Assembly: GCA_029213195.1 (NCBI GenBank)
Contig: JARGNI010000011.1
Coordinates: 1-64,000 of the forward strand
Origin: Verrucomicrobiales bacterium
Lineage (GTDB): Bacteria > Verrucomicrobiota > Verrucomicrobiia > Verrucomicrobiales > DEV007
DNA length: 64,000 nucleotides
Direction: 5' to 3'
Part shown: positions 17,731 through 26,762 of the stretch, piece by piece
Numbering within the stretch: position 1 is the stretch's first letter
Layout: each line of letters starts with the position of its first letter
Notes under the pieces: generated by a model
Told to the model about the DNA's origin: nothing
The model's input: only the letters and a program-made list of their open reading frames with translations
The model's database searches: none
Made by a program: the position numbers and the translations under genes

Positions 17731-18468
17731 CTACCGGGAATGAAGCACCTCGATGAGGTATCGCAGCTCCTCCTGAATTTCGGCCTCCGTATCCACGGTC
17801 TCCGCGATCTCGCTGCGGATCGCTTCGCCAAACTTGTGGCGGAACCGGTGAATCGCCACCTTGACCGCTCCCGGAGTCATCCCGAGTTCCGCTGCGACCT
17901 CCGCCTGGGTCGTTCCCTCGGCGTCTCCCATCAACCAGGGCTTCAATAGCTCGAACTGTTTTGCCTTGGCACCCGTGGAATAAGATTTTTCCACAGACGT
18001 CAGTCCTCGCTGAATCACCGCCATGGCCCAGTGGCGATCAAAGAAGGGATCTTTCAGGTGCGCCTCGGAATCCGCGACCTGGAATCCCGGCGAGGTTTCG
18101 CTGCCACCGGTGTCCATCGATTCGACAACGGCATCTCCGCCCCGCTTCATCCGCCCGGCATCTCGCCGCTGCTTCGCCAGAAAATGCTTCAGGGCACCGA
18201 GCAGGTAGGACCGAAATCGCCCTTTGCCGGGATCCGCCCCTTCGATCCCGCCACCGGAAAGAACCCGGGAAAAAAACTCCTGGGTCAGTTCCCGGCTCTG
18301 GTCTTCATCCTTTCCCTCTCGTCGAAGGAATTGGAAAACAGGAGTCCAATAGTTCTCGCAGAGTTCACCCAGGGCAGCCCGGGCTTCCGGGGCCTCACCA
18401 CGTGCTCGCATCACCATCGTCCATCGGGTGGTGTGAAAAGCTGCGGGATTTGTGTTTTCTTCGCTCAA
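17731..18468 (-). CDS. Sigma-70-family (ECF-like) RNA polymerase sigma factor
   Basis: Sigma factor of 245 residues. The N-terminus carries FHTTRWTMVMRAR, typical of a PVC sigma subgroup. Region 2 spans about 30-105 (CENYWTPVFQFLRREG, ELTQEFFSRVL, GRFRSYLLGALKHFLAKQRR). A variable linker follows, then region 4 (about 185-225) with a helix-turn-helix in TQAEVAAELGMTPGAVKVAIHRFRHKF. It starts 77 bases after the Ser/Thr kinase gene on the same strand, so the two are probably co-transcribed. In many Verrucomicrobia such sigma genes precede their kinase; here it is second. Targets cannot be deduced. Confidence 0.88.
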   Translation of the reverse strand: MSEENTNPAAFHTTRWTMVMRARGEAPEARAALGELCENYWTPVFQFLRREGKDEDQSRELTQEFFSRVLSGGGIEGADPGKGRFRSYLLGALKHFLAKQRRDAGRMKRGGDAVVESMDTGGSETSPGFQVADSEAHLKDPFFDRHWAMAVIQRGLTSVEKSYSTGAKAKQFELLKPWLMGDAEGTTQAEVAAELGMTPGAVKVAIHRFRHKFGEAIRSEIAETVDTEAEIQEELRYLIEVLHSR

Positions 18469-18545
18469 GGATCTTGATTCCTGTTTCGATGGATTTGGGA
18501 ACTCATTCGTTTCCTGGCAGGCGAGGAAGTCCTCAATCGGATTCG

Positions 18546-21500
18546 CTATTCCCTATACTCCGCGATCACTCGCCAGTCGCCCTCGATTCTCCTCACTTGA
18601 AACAAAAGGAAATCGTCCTCCCCTTCCTCCTTCGATCCCACCCTGATGATCTGGTCACCCTCCTCAATCGAGAAATGAAGTTTTCCGTCTGGCGTGCCAG
18701 CAGTGGCTTCCGGAGTAATCTCAAAGTCCCCTACCTGAACTTCAAGAGACTCGCATTTCACCGATGCCATGATTTGGTCGATCATCTCTGGAAAACCAGG
18801 ATCCACGTTCCCGCGCTTTGCTCTCAATTGCATCAAGAGCCGTTGCCGCTCGATGGTTAGAGGCTGGGCTCCACCACCCAGGGGGTGTCCCGGCATCAGC
18901 ATGACGCTATCGGCATAGGTCTGACCGAGCCATTCCAGATCGGACTCGAGGATCGCCAGAAGATGCATTTTGGCAAACGATTCGGGATCCTGCGGTTTTT
19001 CTTCCGGCTTTGCGCTGGCACTTCCTCCACCGAGACCCACGGTATTCTCCATTCTTTCGATCGACTCGATCGTCCTCTTGACCTCCTCCACCCAATCCGG
19101 ATCCTCGCCCAATCCCATCACATTGAATGCCATCACTTCCGGTAGATCAGCCTTGGCAGTCTTGCGGGTGACCGGGACAACAACGAAAGTCAGGGGGGAT
19201 ACTCCACCCTCCTCCGCAACCATCCCTGCCGCGATCGCCTTCACGGTCGGAAGCCCCGGTTTGGTGACTCGACTGTCCGTTGCCATCGGCTCGATGTCCC
19301 ACTCGCGACCCGGGTCGAAATCAGCGGCGATGGTTTGAAATGGCCCTTCAATTCGCCATTGGACTTGAGAACTCCCAGCCAGCGACCCGACCCGTAGCTT
19401 CCCCTCCCAGGGTTCCAGATCCGACGATACGATGAAACCTCGATGGAAGGTCTGGCTCCCTCCCTTGCCGTCGGGTCCTACCAATTCAATCTTGGCCACC
19501 AATCCCGGTTCGATCGTGAGATTGACATGGCTCTCCGGTTTCCCCTTTCGCCATTCCGGCTCGGGTGGTCCGAAATTGGGTATCTCTTTGCCTTCCGTTG
19601 CCTTCTCCAATTCCGCAACCAGGTAGCGAATCCACTCGATGTCTCCTCCTCGCCCAAGGATTGCCTTCTCCACTTTGACCTGCTGAAGAGCGATTGAAGG
19701 GATCCCGAGAACCCGGCGTGGTCGAGCCTCAACACGCAACGACAGCGTCTGTGACAAGTCTTTGCGACTCGCCAGCCTGACGGAACCTGGTGCCGGTACC
19801 GGGAACCCAAGCTTGGTATCTTTGCCGCCATCCCAGACCCACTCGGCATCGAGGTCGAAATCTGAAACGAGAGCATCACCAATCACCTCTGTATTCTGAG
19901 ACTGCGAGCGAAGGCTACTGAACATTTCCCACCAGCCATTGGATTCGTCATTCTCGGAGTCATAACGACTGGCGGAGAGCCCCAAAGTCCCCTTCCACTC
20001 CTCATCATCGGCGGCAATAATAAACCCCTGGTGGCCATCGATCACCTTCTCATTGCCCACCGCATCCACTTGCACAAGTGCGTAGGTCGCGACCAGTCCG
20101 GGAGCGAGGGTCAACTCGACATCGAGATTGATGGGTTCACTGGTTCTATCGGAGCTTACCGTCTCTCCGGATGGCTCGCTTCCACCTCCGGATTTCGAGA
20201 CCATACCAGGCGTATCCCCCGGGCCAAAATCAATCCCCGGGACGGGGCCATACCGATCATGGGACGAACCAAATCTAGTGGCGGTATTGATCAGCACTGG
20301 TCCTAGAATGAGCACGCCCAAGGCTACAAAGAAGGGGCGTCCGAGACCGGGATGAACCCTTTCTCCACTATCAGTGAGAACTCCACCCGCCCAACGACGA
20401 AGCGATCGAACGAAGACAATAGCGACTACGATCTGTGAAACCACCAGGATAGCTATCAGCTCAAGAGCACCGAGCCCCCCGCCGCCGCCATCTGGCAGAA
20501 AAAGAGAACCCAACGGAGCCATCAAGAGGATGGGCCAGGCCACCGAGGAAAAGATCGAGGCCCCCATGCCCAGCTTCTGACCGCCGGATCTCCGGATATC
20601 GATGAGCGCTTTTACTCCAAAGCCCCAGCCGAGGAGAGCAGGAACTCCTACCGCGAAAAGGCTAAGACCAAGAACCAGTGCTTTCCCCAGGAGAAAGCTG
20701 TAGTCCACGGCGGTCTCTGCAGTTGACCCTTCCGGTATACCAGGAGATTCCCCCAGCGACGAAAGTAAAGGGCCGAAAACGATCAGTGCCGCAACCGCAA
20801 GGAGGAGACTGGCACCCGTAAGAATGGCCGATGCCGTAGAGAATCGGGCCGGGCCCTGGTCCTGTTGCATTGGCTCAGATTTACGCGCCGGAGCAGGGGC
20901 CGGCTTGGCAGCATTTCCCCTTGGCTTTTTTCCACCGTTTAATGTTGTAGGGATCTCCCCGGTTCGAATCTTGTGGACCGCTGCGAGGACCCCTGAAATC
21001 ATGGACATCAAAACGGCGGCACCGACGAGATACGGGATCCGATCCGACGACTTGAGCGAGTCGTCGACGTCGCCGAAAATGCCGGAAATGGCTTCCATAA
21101 AGAGCCAAGCAAGGAAGATGATCGAGATCCAGAACGTGGTCTTGGAGATTCCCAGGATCTGTTCTGTGATGAACTCTTTCTCGGAAGGCATCGCCGGATC
21201 GTCGATCGCTTCGACCGACGTCTTGACATCACCCGCTGTCTGGTATCGGAGATCTCGTTCCTTTTCCAGGGTCCTCATCACGATCTCGTCGATCCGTGCA
21301 TCGAGTTGCGCCTTCTCCGAAGGCAATGAAAAACGACCAATCGGCAGCTCACCCGTCAGCATCTCGTAGAGCACGACCCCGAGAGAATAGATGTCCGCCC
21401 TCTGATCGACGTCCCCTGGAGTCTCGATCTGCTCGGGTGCCATGTATTGGGGGCTTCCGAGGATGGATCCTTCCATCGTCAGGGTGACATCATCCGAGTC

Positions 21501-22136
21501 ATTCTGTCCAACGAGCTTGGCGATTCCAAAATCCGCAATCTTGACCCCGCCCTTGGAGTCGATGAGAACATTCTCCGGCTTGATATCGCGGTGCAGGATT
21601 CCTTCGCCATGCGCAAACTGAAGGGCCGAGCAAATTTCCTGAACGAGGGCGAGCGCTTCAGCAGGGCTGAATCCTCCGGTTCGCAGAGCCTGTCGCAGGT
21701 TGACCCCATCAACATACTCCATGATCAGGTAGCAATAGGGACCGGCGGTACCGAAATCGTGAACGCCAACGATGTTGGGGTGACTCAGTTTGGCAAGCAC
21801 TCGGGCTTCGCGGCTGAAACGCTCGGTGAAACTGGGATCGCCGGCCAGCTCCTCCGAAAGAATCTTGATGGCAACCGTCCGGTCGAGTTGTGGTTGCCGA
21901 GCTTTGTATACGGCACCCATTCCACCGACACCGAGCAATTCCTCGATCTCGAGATCCGGAAAGTGGGGAGCGAGTTCGGAGACGCTGTGAGGAGCTTTTC
22001 TTCTTCCTCCCGTTGCCGTGGGATTGGGAATCGTAGCGGCGCCTTCGAGAACACAGGCCGGGCAGAGCCCTCCGGGTGCTTCCGCAGGAATGGGCGAGCC
22101 GCATTGAGGGCAGGTGGTATCTTGGTTTTCTTCCAT
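18546..22136 (-). CDS. Zinc-ribbon Ser/Thr protein kinase with multi-span membrane region and duplicated sensor domain
   Basis: Transmembrane protein kinase of 1196 residues. A four-Cys zinc ribbon (C9, C12, C25, C28) precedes a complete Hanks-type kinase domain (about 61-320): P-loop GVGGMGAV at 69-76, Lys91 in VAIK, HRDIKPEN with Asp184, and DFG at 202-204. About seven hydrophobic helices follow between residues 333 and 640. The extracytoplasmic part contains two similar beta modules (about 668-740 and 867-920; compare LTLAPGLVATYALV with LTIEPGLVAKIELV). It ends with an NTF2/SnoaL-like domain (about 1050-1196). Residues needed for catalysis all look present. It lies upstream of a sigma factor gene, suggesting a linked signalling route. 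The ligand is unknown. Confidence 0.88.
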   Translation of the reverse strand: MEENQDTTCPQCGSPIPAEAPGGLCPACVLEGAATIPNPTATGGRRKAPHSVSELAPHFPDLEIEELLGVGGMGAVYKARQPQLDRTVAIKILSEELAGDPSFTERFSREARVLAKLSHPNIVGVHDFGTAGPYCYLIMEYVDGVNLRQALRTGGFSPAEALALVQEICSALQFAHGEGILHRDIKPENVLIDSKGGVKIADFGIAKLVGQNDSDDVTLTMEGSILGSPQYMAPEQIETPGDVDQRADIYSLGVVLYEMLTGELPIGRFSLPSEKAQLDARIDEIVMRTLEKERDLRYQTAGDVKTSVEAIDDPAMPSEKEFITEQILGISKTTFWISIIFLAWLFMEAISGIFGDVDDSLKSSDRIPYLVGAAVLMSMISGVLAAVHKIRTGEIPTTLNGGKKPRGNAAKPAPAPARKSEPMQQDQGPARFSTASAILTGASLLLAVAALIVFGPLLSSLGESPGIPEGSTAETAVDYSFLLGKALVLGLSLFAVGVPALLGWGFGVKALIDIRRSGGQKLGMGASIFSSVAWPILLMAPLGSLFLPDGGGGGLGALELIAILVVSQIVVAIVFVRSLRRWAGGVLTDSGERVHPGLGRPFFVALGVLILGPVLINTATRFGSSHDRYGPVPGIDFGPGDTPGMVSKSGGGSEPSGETVSSDRTSEPINLDVELTLAPGLVATYALVQVDAVGNEKVIDGHQGFIIAADDEEWKGTLGLSASRYDSENDESNGWWEMFSSLRSQSQNTEVIGDALVSDFDLDAEWVWDGGKDTKLGFPVPAPGSVRLASRKDLSQTLSLRVEARPRRVLGIPSIALQQVKVEKAILGRGGDIEWIRYLVAELEKATEGKEIPNFGPPEPEWRKGKPESHVNLTIEPGLVAKIELVGPDGKGGSQTFHRGFIVSSDLEPWEGKLRVGSLAGSSQVQWRIEGPFQTIAADFDPGREWDIEPMATDSRVTKPGLPTVKAIAAGMVAEEGGVSPLTFVVVPVTRKTAKADLPEVMAFNVMGLGEDPDWVEEVKRTIESIERMENTVGLGGGSASAKPEEKPQDPESFAKMHLLAILESDLEWLGQTYADSVMLMPGHPLGGGAQPLTIERQRLLMQLRAKRGNVDPGFPEMIDQIMASVKCESLEVQVGDFEITPEATAGTPDGKLHFSIEEGDQIIRVGSKEEGEDDFLLFQVRRIEGDWRVIAEYRE

Positions 22137-22414
22137 TACACCCTCTTCCTGACCCCCTCGACATACCGGGTTACAAGAAAATGCTTTTTCTTTTTCTTTC
22201 CTGGAAAAACACTTCTGCAGAGGATGCGAGAATCGAGGATGGAATCATTTTGTGCGAGAATTTTCGTCGACTAACTTGTTCCTCTTGCCACGATTGTTCG
22301 AAGCTCTTCTCCCCTGTTCTACCTCCATTCCAACTGTTACCCTCTGGCTTCTCTCTTCAGCATCGAGGGTCGACCTACGAACCGCCCCTCGGTTGATTTT
22401 CCTATTTCCCAACG

Positions 22415-24190
22415 ATGAAAACAGCTCTCGCCACCTTTCTTTTTTTCCTCACTTCCGTCCACGCGGATCGCCCGAACATTCTCTGGATCACGAGCGAGGA
22501 CAACAGCCCCATGCTGGGGTGTTATGGAGACCCGATCGCCCGAACTCCCCACATCGATCAATTCGCGAAAGAAAGTGTTCGCTACCTGAATTGTTTTTCC
22601 AATGCCGCCGTCTGTGCCCCGGCTCGTCAGACGCTCATCACGGGAATGTATGCCTCCAGCCTGGGTGGCCAACACATGCGATCCAAGGCGGTCTACCCAC
22701 CGGGAGTTTCCTACTTCCCGAAATACCTTCGAGACGCAGGCTACTACACGACAAACAACAGCAAGACGGACTACAACGGAGGGCCGACCGATCCCAAGGC
22801 CGCCATGAAATCCGCTTGGGACGAATCGAGCAACCAGGCGCACTGGAGAAATTGCTCCAAGGATCAGCCCTTCTTCGCGGTATTCAACATCACCGACTCT
22901 CACGAGAGCCGGCTCTTTCCCAACCGATGGAAGAATCGAAAACTCAAGACTGACCCTTCGAAGGTGATTCTTCCTGCTCATCTTCCCGACCTACCGGAAA
23001 CTCGCCTCGACATGGCCCGCTACTACGACTGTCTCGAAGACATGGATGAAAAGGTCGGAAAGATCCTCGAAGAATTGGAGAAAGATGGTCTCGAAGAGAA
23101 TACCATCGTCTTCTACTACTCCGATCACGGAGGCTCCATGCCTCGTGGCAAGAGCTTCACCTATGACAGCGGGACGAGAGTCCCCCTCCTCGTTCGCATT
23201 CCGGAGAAATGGTCTACTCTCCGGCCCGAAGCCGTTGGCGCGACGACGGATCGCCTCGTCAGCTTTGTCGACTTTGCTCCCACCGTGCTGAGCCTGGCCG
23301 AGATCAGCGCTCCCGAGTATTTCCAGGGTAGTGCCTTTCTTGGCAGCGACGCAGGTGAACCAAGGGAATATGCCCACACCTTCCGGGGCCGTCGTGGTGA
23401 ACGCTACGACATCGTCCGCGGAGTTCGGAGCCAGGACTACCTCTATCTTCGCAACTACACTCCCCATGTCCCGGTGATGCAATTCAACGCCTACTCCTTC
23501 TCCATCCCAGGATACCTCGCGTGGCAGAGGACTTGGGAACAAGGTCAATGCACTCCGGAACAGGCGAGATGGTTTGAATCGAAACCTCGCGAGGAACTCT
23601 ACCGGATCGACGATGATCCTGACAATATCAGAAATCTGGCAGACGATCCTGCCCTGGGTGAAGTGTTGGAAAGACACCGAGCCGAGAACAAGCGCCACCT
23701 CCTCGCGATCCGCGACAGCGTCTTCTTTCCGGAAGGAGCTGCAGGTCGAGAGTTCTCCGCCTTCCAGGACGACTCGACCTATCCCCTCCCGAAGCTCCTC
23801 GCCCTGACAGACTCGACGGATCCCGAGATACTGATCGAAGCGATGTCTTCCGAGAACGCGCAGGTGCGCTACTGGGGAGCCAATGGGCTCCTCTCCCAGG
23901 AAGTCGTAGCCGCGTCCGCGATCCCGCACCTGAAAAACCTTCTTCGGGATGAGGAAGAGACGGTTCGCATTCTTGCGGCCCGCGTCCTCGCAGGGATGGA
24001 TCACACAGCTGACGCTCTCCCGGTTCTCCGCGCTTCCCTGAAATCCCCATCCTCCTACCTTTCCCTGCAAGCCCTGCTCGCTATCGACGAATGCAACCTG
24101 CTCGAGGTAGAACCAAGTCTTCGAAACGAGATCCGGAGGGCGGGAAAAGGAAGCTACGCGCAACGGGTCGCCGAAAGGATTCTTCGCTGA
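22415..24190 (+). CDS. Secreted sulfatase with HEAT-like C-terminal repeats
   Basis: Exported sulfatase of 591 residues. After a signal peptide (1-17) comes the metal strand ITSEDN in place of the common DD form. The maturation motif is C67-A-P-A-R71. The usual GKWH motif is replaced by NSKTDYNGG (about 117-125), as in heparan N-sulfatase-like groups. FYYSDHGGSMPRGKSFTYDSGTRVPL supplies the second metal and conserved Lys/Arg. Residues about 455-591 form helical HEAT-like repeats (for example NAQVRYWGANGLL, EETVRILAARVLAGM), suited to protein contacts. It is closely related to the sulfatase at 45121. It is divergent from the kinase gene across 278 bases. The exact sulfated sugar is unknown. 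Confidence 0.93.
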   Translation: MKTALATFLFFLTSVHADRPNILWITSEDNSPMLGCYGDPIARTPHIDQFAKESVRYLNCFSNAAVCAPARQTLITGMYASSLGGQHMRSKAVYPPGVSYFPKYLRDAGYYTTNNSKTDYNGGPTDPKAAMKSAWDESSNQAHWRNCSKDQPFFAVFNITDSHESRLFPNRWKNRKLKTDPSKVILPAHLPDLPETRLDMARYYDCLEDMDEKVGKILEELEKDGLEENTIVFYYSDHGGSMPRGKSFTYDSGTRVPLLVRIPEKWSTLRPEAVGATTDRLVSFVDFAPTVLSLAEISAPEYFQGSAFLGSDAGEPREYAHTFRGRRGERYDIVRGVRSQDYLYLRNYTPHVPVMQFNAYSFSIPGYLAWQRTWEQGQCTPEQARWFESKPREELYRIDDDPDNIRNLADDPALGEVLERHRAENKRHLLAIRDSVFFPEGAAGREFSAFQDDSTYPLPKLLALTDSTDPEILIEAMSSENAQVRYWGANGLLSQEVVAASAIPHLKNLLRDEEETVRILAARVLAGMDHTADALPVLRASLKSPSSYLSLQALLAIDECNLLEVEPSLRNEIRRAGKGSYAQRVAERILR

Positions 24191-24201
24191 TCGAGGCGGG
24201 G

Positions 24202-26742
24202 CTACTTGAGACGGAAAAGCGGGCTGAGCGCCACTTCTTTCATCATGGAGCGAATCCGGTAGCCACCCGGTTCGAGATTCGAAAGAATCTCCTCCACATC
24301 ATCGATGTCTGAAAACTCGATCGTGCGGCCCAGCCCGTAGGTCATCATCGACTCGACCAATTGTTCAGCGAGGTCGCGGTCGTGCTCGAGGAGAACGGAT
24401 TTCAACTCCCGAACATCGGCGAAAGCGGATCCATCCGGCAAAGTACCTCCCGGCTCGATCGGTACTTCTTTGCGACCAACTTTCTCGACCTCGCGCCAAC
24501 GGCCAATCGTGTCGAAATTCTCCAGTCCAAATCCAATCACATCCATTTTCTTGTGGCAGGAAGCACACACCGCCTGCTTCTGGTGGATCTCCACCATCTC
24601 GCGATTGGTTCTCGGGGTTTCATCGTCCGAGCCAAGTTCGGGAACGTTCGGCGGTGGAGGTGCCGGCTCATCGTGAAGGAGCTTCTCGATGACGAGAGCG
24701 CCGCGGATGACGGGCGATGAGCGTTCTCCATTGGAACCCGTCGTCAAGAAAGCGGTCTGGGTCATCAGTCCGCCCCGGGTCGAGTCGGAAGGGAGAGCAA
24801 CCTTCTCGAAATCCGCGTTGCCCGGATTGGGAAAATCGAGACCATAGTGCACCGCCAACGCCGAATTGATCACCACAAAATCGGAGTCGATCAGGTTGGC
24901 GGCGGGAAGGTTCTCCTCGATGAGCTGACCAAAAAACTCCTGCACCTCTCGCTTGGCATCCTCCTGGACGCCTTCGTTGAAACGAAAGTGCTCCCGATTG
25001 TCGACGGTAATGGCATCGTATCGGTCGAACTCCGCCCACTGGCTGATGAACCCGTCCCGGAATCTCATCACCTTGGGATCAGCGAGCATCCGCTCGACCT
25101 GCGCGGCATAGACATCCGGATCGGAGAGGTCCGCCGCATAGAGCTCTTCGTCGGGCGGGGAACTCCAAAGATAGTAGGACAGGCGAATCGCCAACTCTCG
25201 ATGGTCGAGCTCCCGGCGAGCTTCGCCATTTCCTGGTCCCGCCTCCTGGAGATAAAGAAATCCTGGTGAGGAAAGCAGGATCGCGATGACTTCGATCATG
25301 GCATCGCGATGGCCCATCCCTTCCGCGCGATAGCCCTGGAACAACTCATGAAGCCCGGCCAGGTATTCCGGCTCGGGAGAACTCCTTCGAAAGGCTTCAT
25401 AGGCGAGTTTCTCGATCAGCTCCGGGATCTTCGCATCATTCCAGATGTAGGGACTACCGGTTCCAGTCGGCTTTTCGGGAAAGAGGATCTCCTCGATCGC
25501 GGGGCGGTGCTCCGGATAGTACGGACCTTCGATTTCGAGCCAATCAATATAGATCGCCGCCCTCGGGTCGGTATGATCCCCGTTCCCCTGCAATCGGTTC
25601 AGGTATCCGCGCATCGTATTGATCGTGTTCAATGGCACGTTCTCCCTGACATTCAGCGAAAGGTGGCTTCGCCCCATCGGCTGCCTTGCTCGAAACTCAA
25701 CCGTTTCCGGATTCTCCGGTGTTCCTTTGAGTTCCAGGGTTCCCCGAATCTGGTGAGAATCCCAGAGACGCACGATCTTTCGAATCGGGTCGGGATTGCC
25801 CATGATGCCCCCATGAATCCGGAATACATACTCGCCCCGAAGATCGATGTGTCGTGCCGCGTTGGCCCATTTCGCCACATCCGAAATGTAGACTCCGTTG
25901 TCGACGAGCGGATACTTGAGGTAATTTCTTGGTAACTCGGCTCGCGAGTCCCATTGGCGAAAGAGGATTTCCATTTCTCCTTCATCCTTGAATCCCATCT
26001 CCTTCCAGCTTGCGCCTCCTTTCTTGAGAGCCATCTTCCGATCGAGATCGGCAACTTTCTCTCGTAGTTTTTCCGTCACGCGCGCCTCTGGCTCCTTCCT
26101 CTCGACGCTGACCTCCCTCCGAGGGCTGTAATTGAAACGAAACGATTCGAGAGCAATTTTTCGTCCCAACTCCAGGTACTTTTCAAAGTGGGAGGAATTG
26201 AAGAACTGCTCGGCCCCCACCGTATCGAAGCTCGCGATTTCTCCATCTTCGGGGATGTCGGTAAGGGCCACCTCGAACCCGAAGAGATCGTAAATCGTCG
26301 CGGAATATTCCCGCTGATTGAGCCGCCGCATCTGGATCTCTCCCCCATGATCGGTCAACCGCTGCTGTGCCTCTCGCACTGCCGCCGTCAGAACATCGAG
26401 AACCTCGGTCAGTTCCTCATGCAAAGGTTGCGTGGCATCTTCGGGCGGCATATCGCCACCATTCAACTGATCGAGGACATCCTGCCAGCGCTGTGCGGTG
26501 AAGTTGTCCGTAATCTCCCAACTTACATCGTCGAAGCGCACCTGGCCCTTCTGCTTCCGGGCCCCATGACAATCGACACAGTATTCCTGGAGGAAAGGCT
26601 CCAGCCTTTCCCTGGCGTTGGGCAAAGCAGAACGGTGCCCGCTACCATCGACCGTTGCCACCTCCTTGTCCGAAGCCAATCCAAATGCGGGAAAAACGAG
26701 ACCCACGAAGGCAAACGACAGAAAAATTCTTCCCACTTTCAA
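24202..26742 (-). CDS. DUF1592/DUF1588/DUF1585 multidomain protein with cytochrome c motif (second copy)
   Basis: Second copy of the DUF1592-type protein, about 846 residues. Signal peptide near the N-terminus (VGRIFLSFAFVGLVFPAFG), then the cytochrome motif C-V-D-C-H in a QEYCVDCHGARKQKG context. DUF1587 (QMRRLNQREYSATIYDLFG), DUF1595, DUF1592 (AIRLSYYLWSSPPDEELYA), DUF1588 with a second C-A-S-C-H motif, and C-terminal DUF1585 follow. No ATG stands before the signal peptide; TTG at 26742 or GTG at 26736 are the candidates, and the open frame beyond that overlaps the DUF1552 gene and is not believable. It lies 20 bases downstream of the DUF1552 gene, the reverse of the order at 6.8-10.6 kb. 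It is convergent with the HEAT-tailed sulfatase (11 bases apart). Confidence 0.87.
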   Translation of the reverse strand: MKVGRIFLSFAFVGLVFPAFGLASDKEVATVDGSGHRSALPNARERLEPFLQEYCVDCHGARKQKGQVRFDDVSWEITDNFTAQRWQDVLDQLNGGDMPPEDATQPLHEELTEVLDVLTAAVREAQQRLTDHGGEIQMRRLNQREYSATIYDLFGFEVALTDIPEDGEIASFDTVGAEQFFNSSHFEKYLELGRKIALESFRFNYSPRREVSVERKEPEARVTEKLREKVADLDRKMALKKGGASWKEMGFKDEGEMEILFRQWDSRAELPRNYLKYPLVDNGVYISDVAKWANAARHIDLRGEYVFRIHGGIMGNPDPIRKIVRLWDSHQIRGTLELKGTPENPETVEFRARQPMGRSHLSLNVRENVPLNTINTMRGYLNRLQGNGDHTDPRAAIYIDWLEIEGPYYPEHRPAIEEILFPEKPTGTGSPYIWNDAKIPELIEKLAYEAFRRSSPEPEYLAGLHELFQGYRAEGMGHRDAMIEVIAILLSSPGFLYLQEAGPGNGEARRELDHRELAIRLSYYLWSSPPDEELYAADLSDPDVYAAQVERMLADPKVMRFRDGFISQWAEFDRYDAITVDNREHFRFNEGVQEDAKREVQEFFGQLIEENLPAANLIDSDFVVINSALAVHYGLDFPNPGNADFEKVALPSDSTRGGLMTQTAFLTTGSNGERSSPVIRGALVIEKLLHDEPAPPPPNVPELGSDDETPRTNREMVEIHQKQAVCASCHKKMDVIGFGLENFDTIGRWREVEKVGRKEVPIEPGGTLPDGSAFADVRELKSVLLEHDRDLAEQLVESMMTYGLGRTIEFSDIDDVEEILSNLEPGGYRIRSMMKEVALSPLFRLK

Positions 26743-26762
26743 AACGTGCCAAGGGTAAAGGA

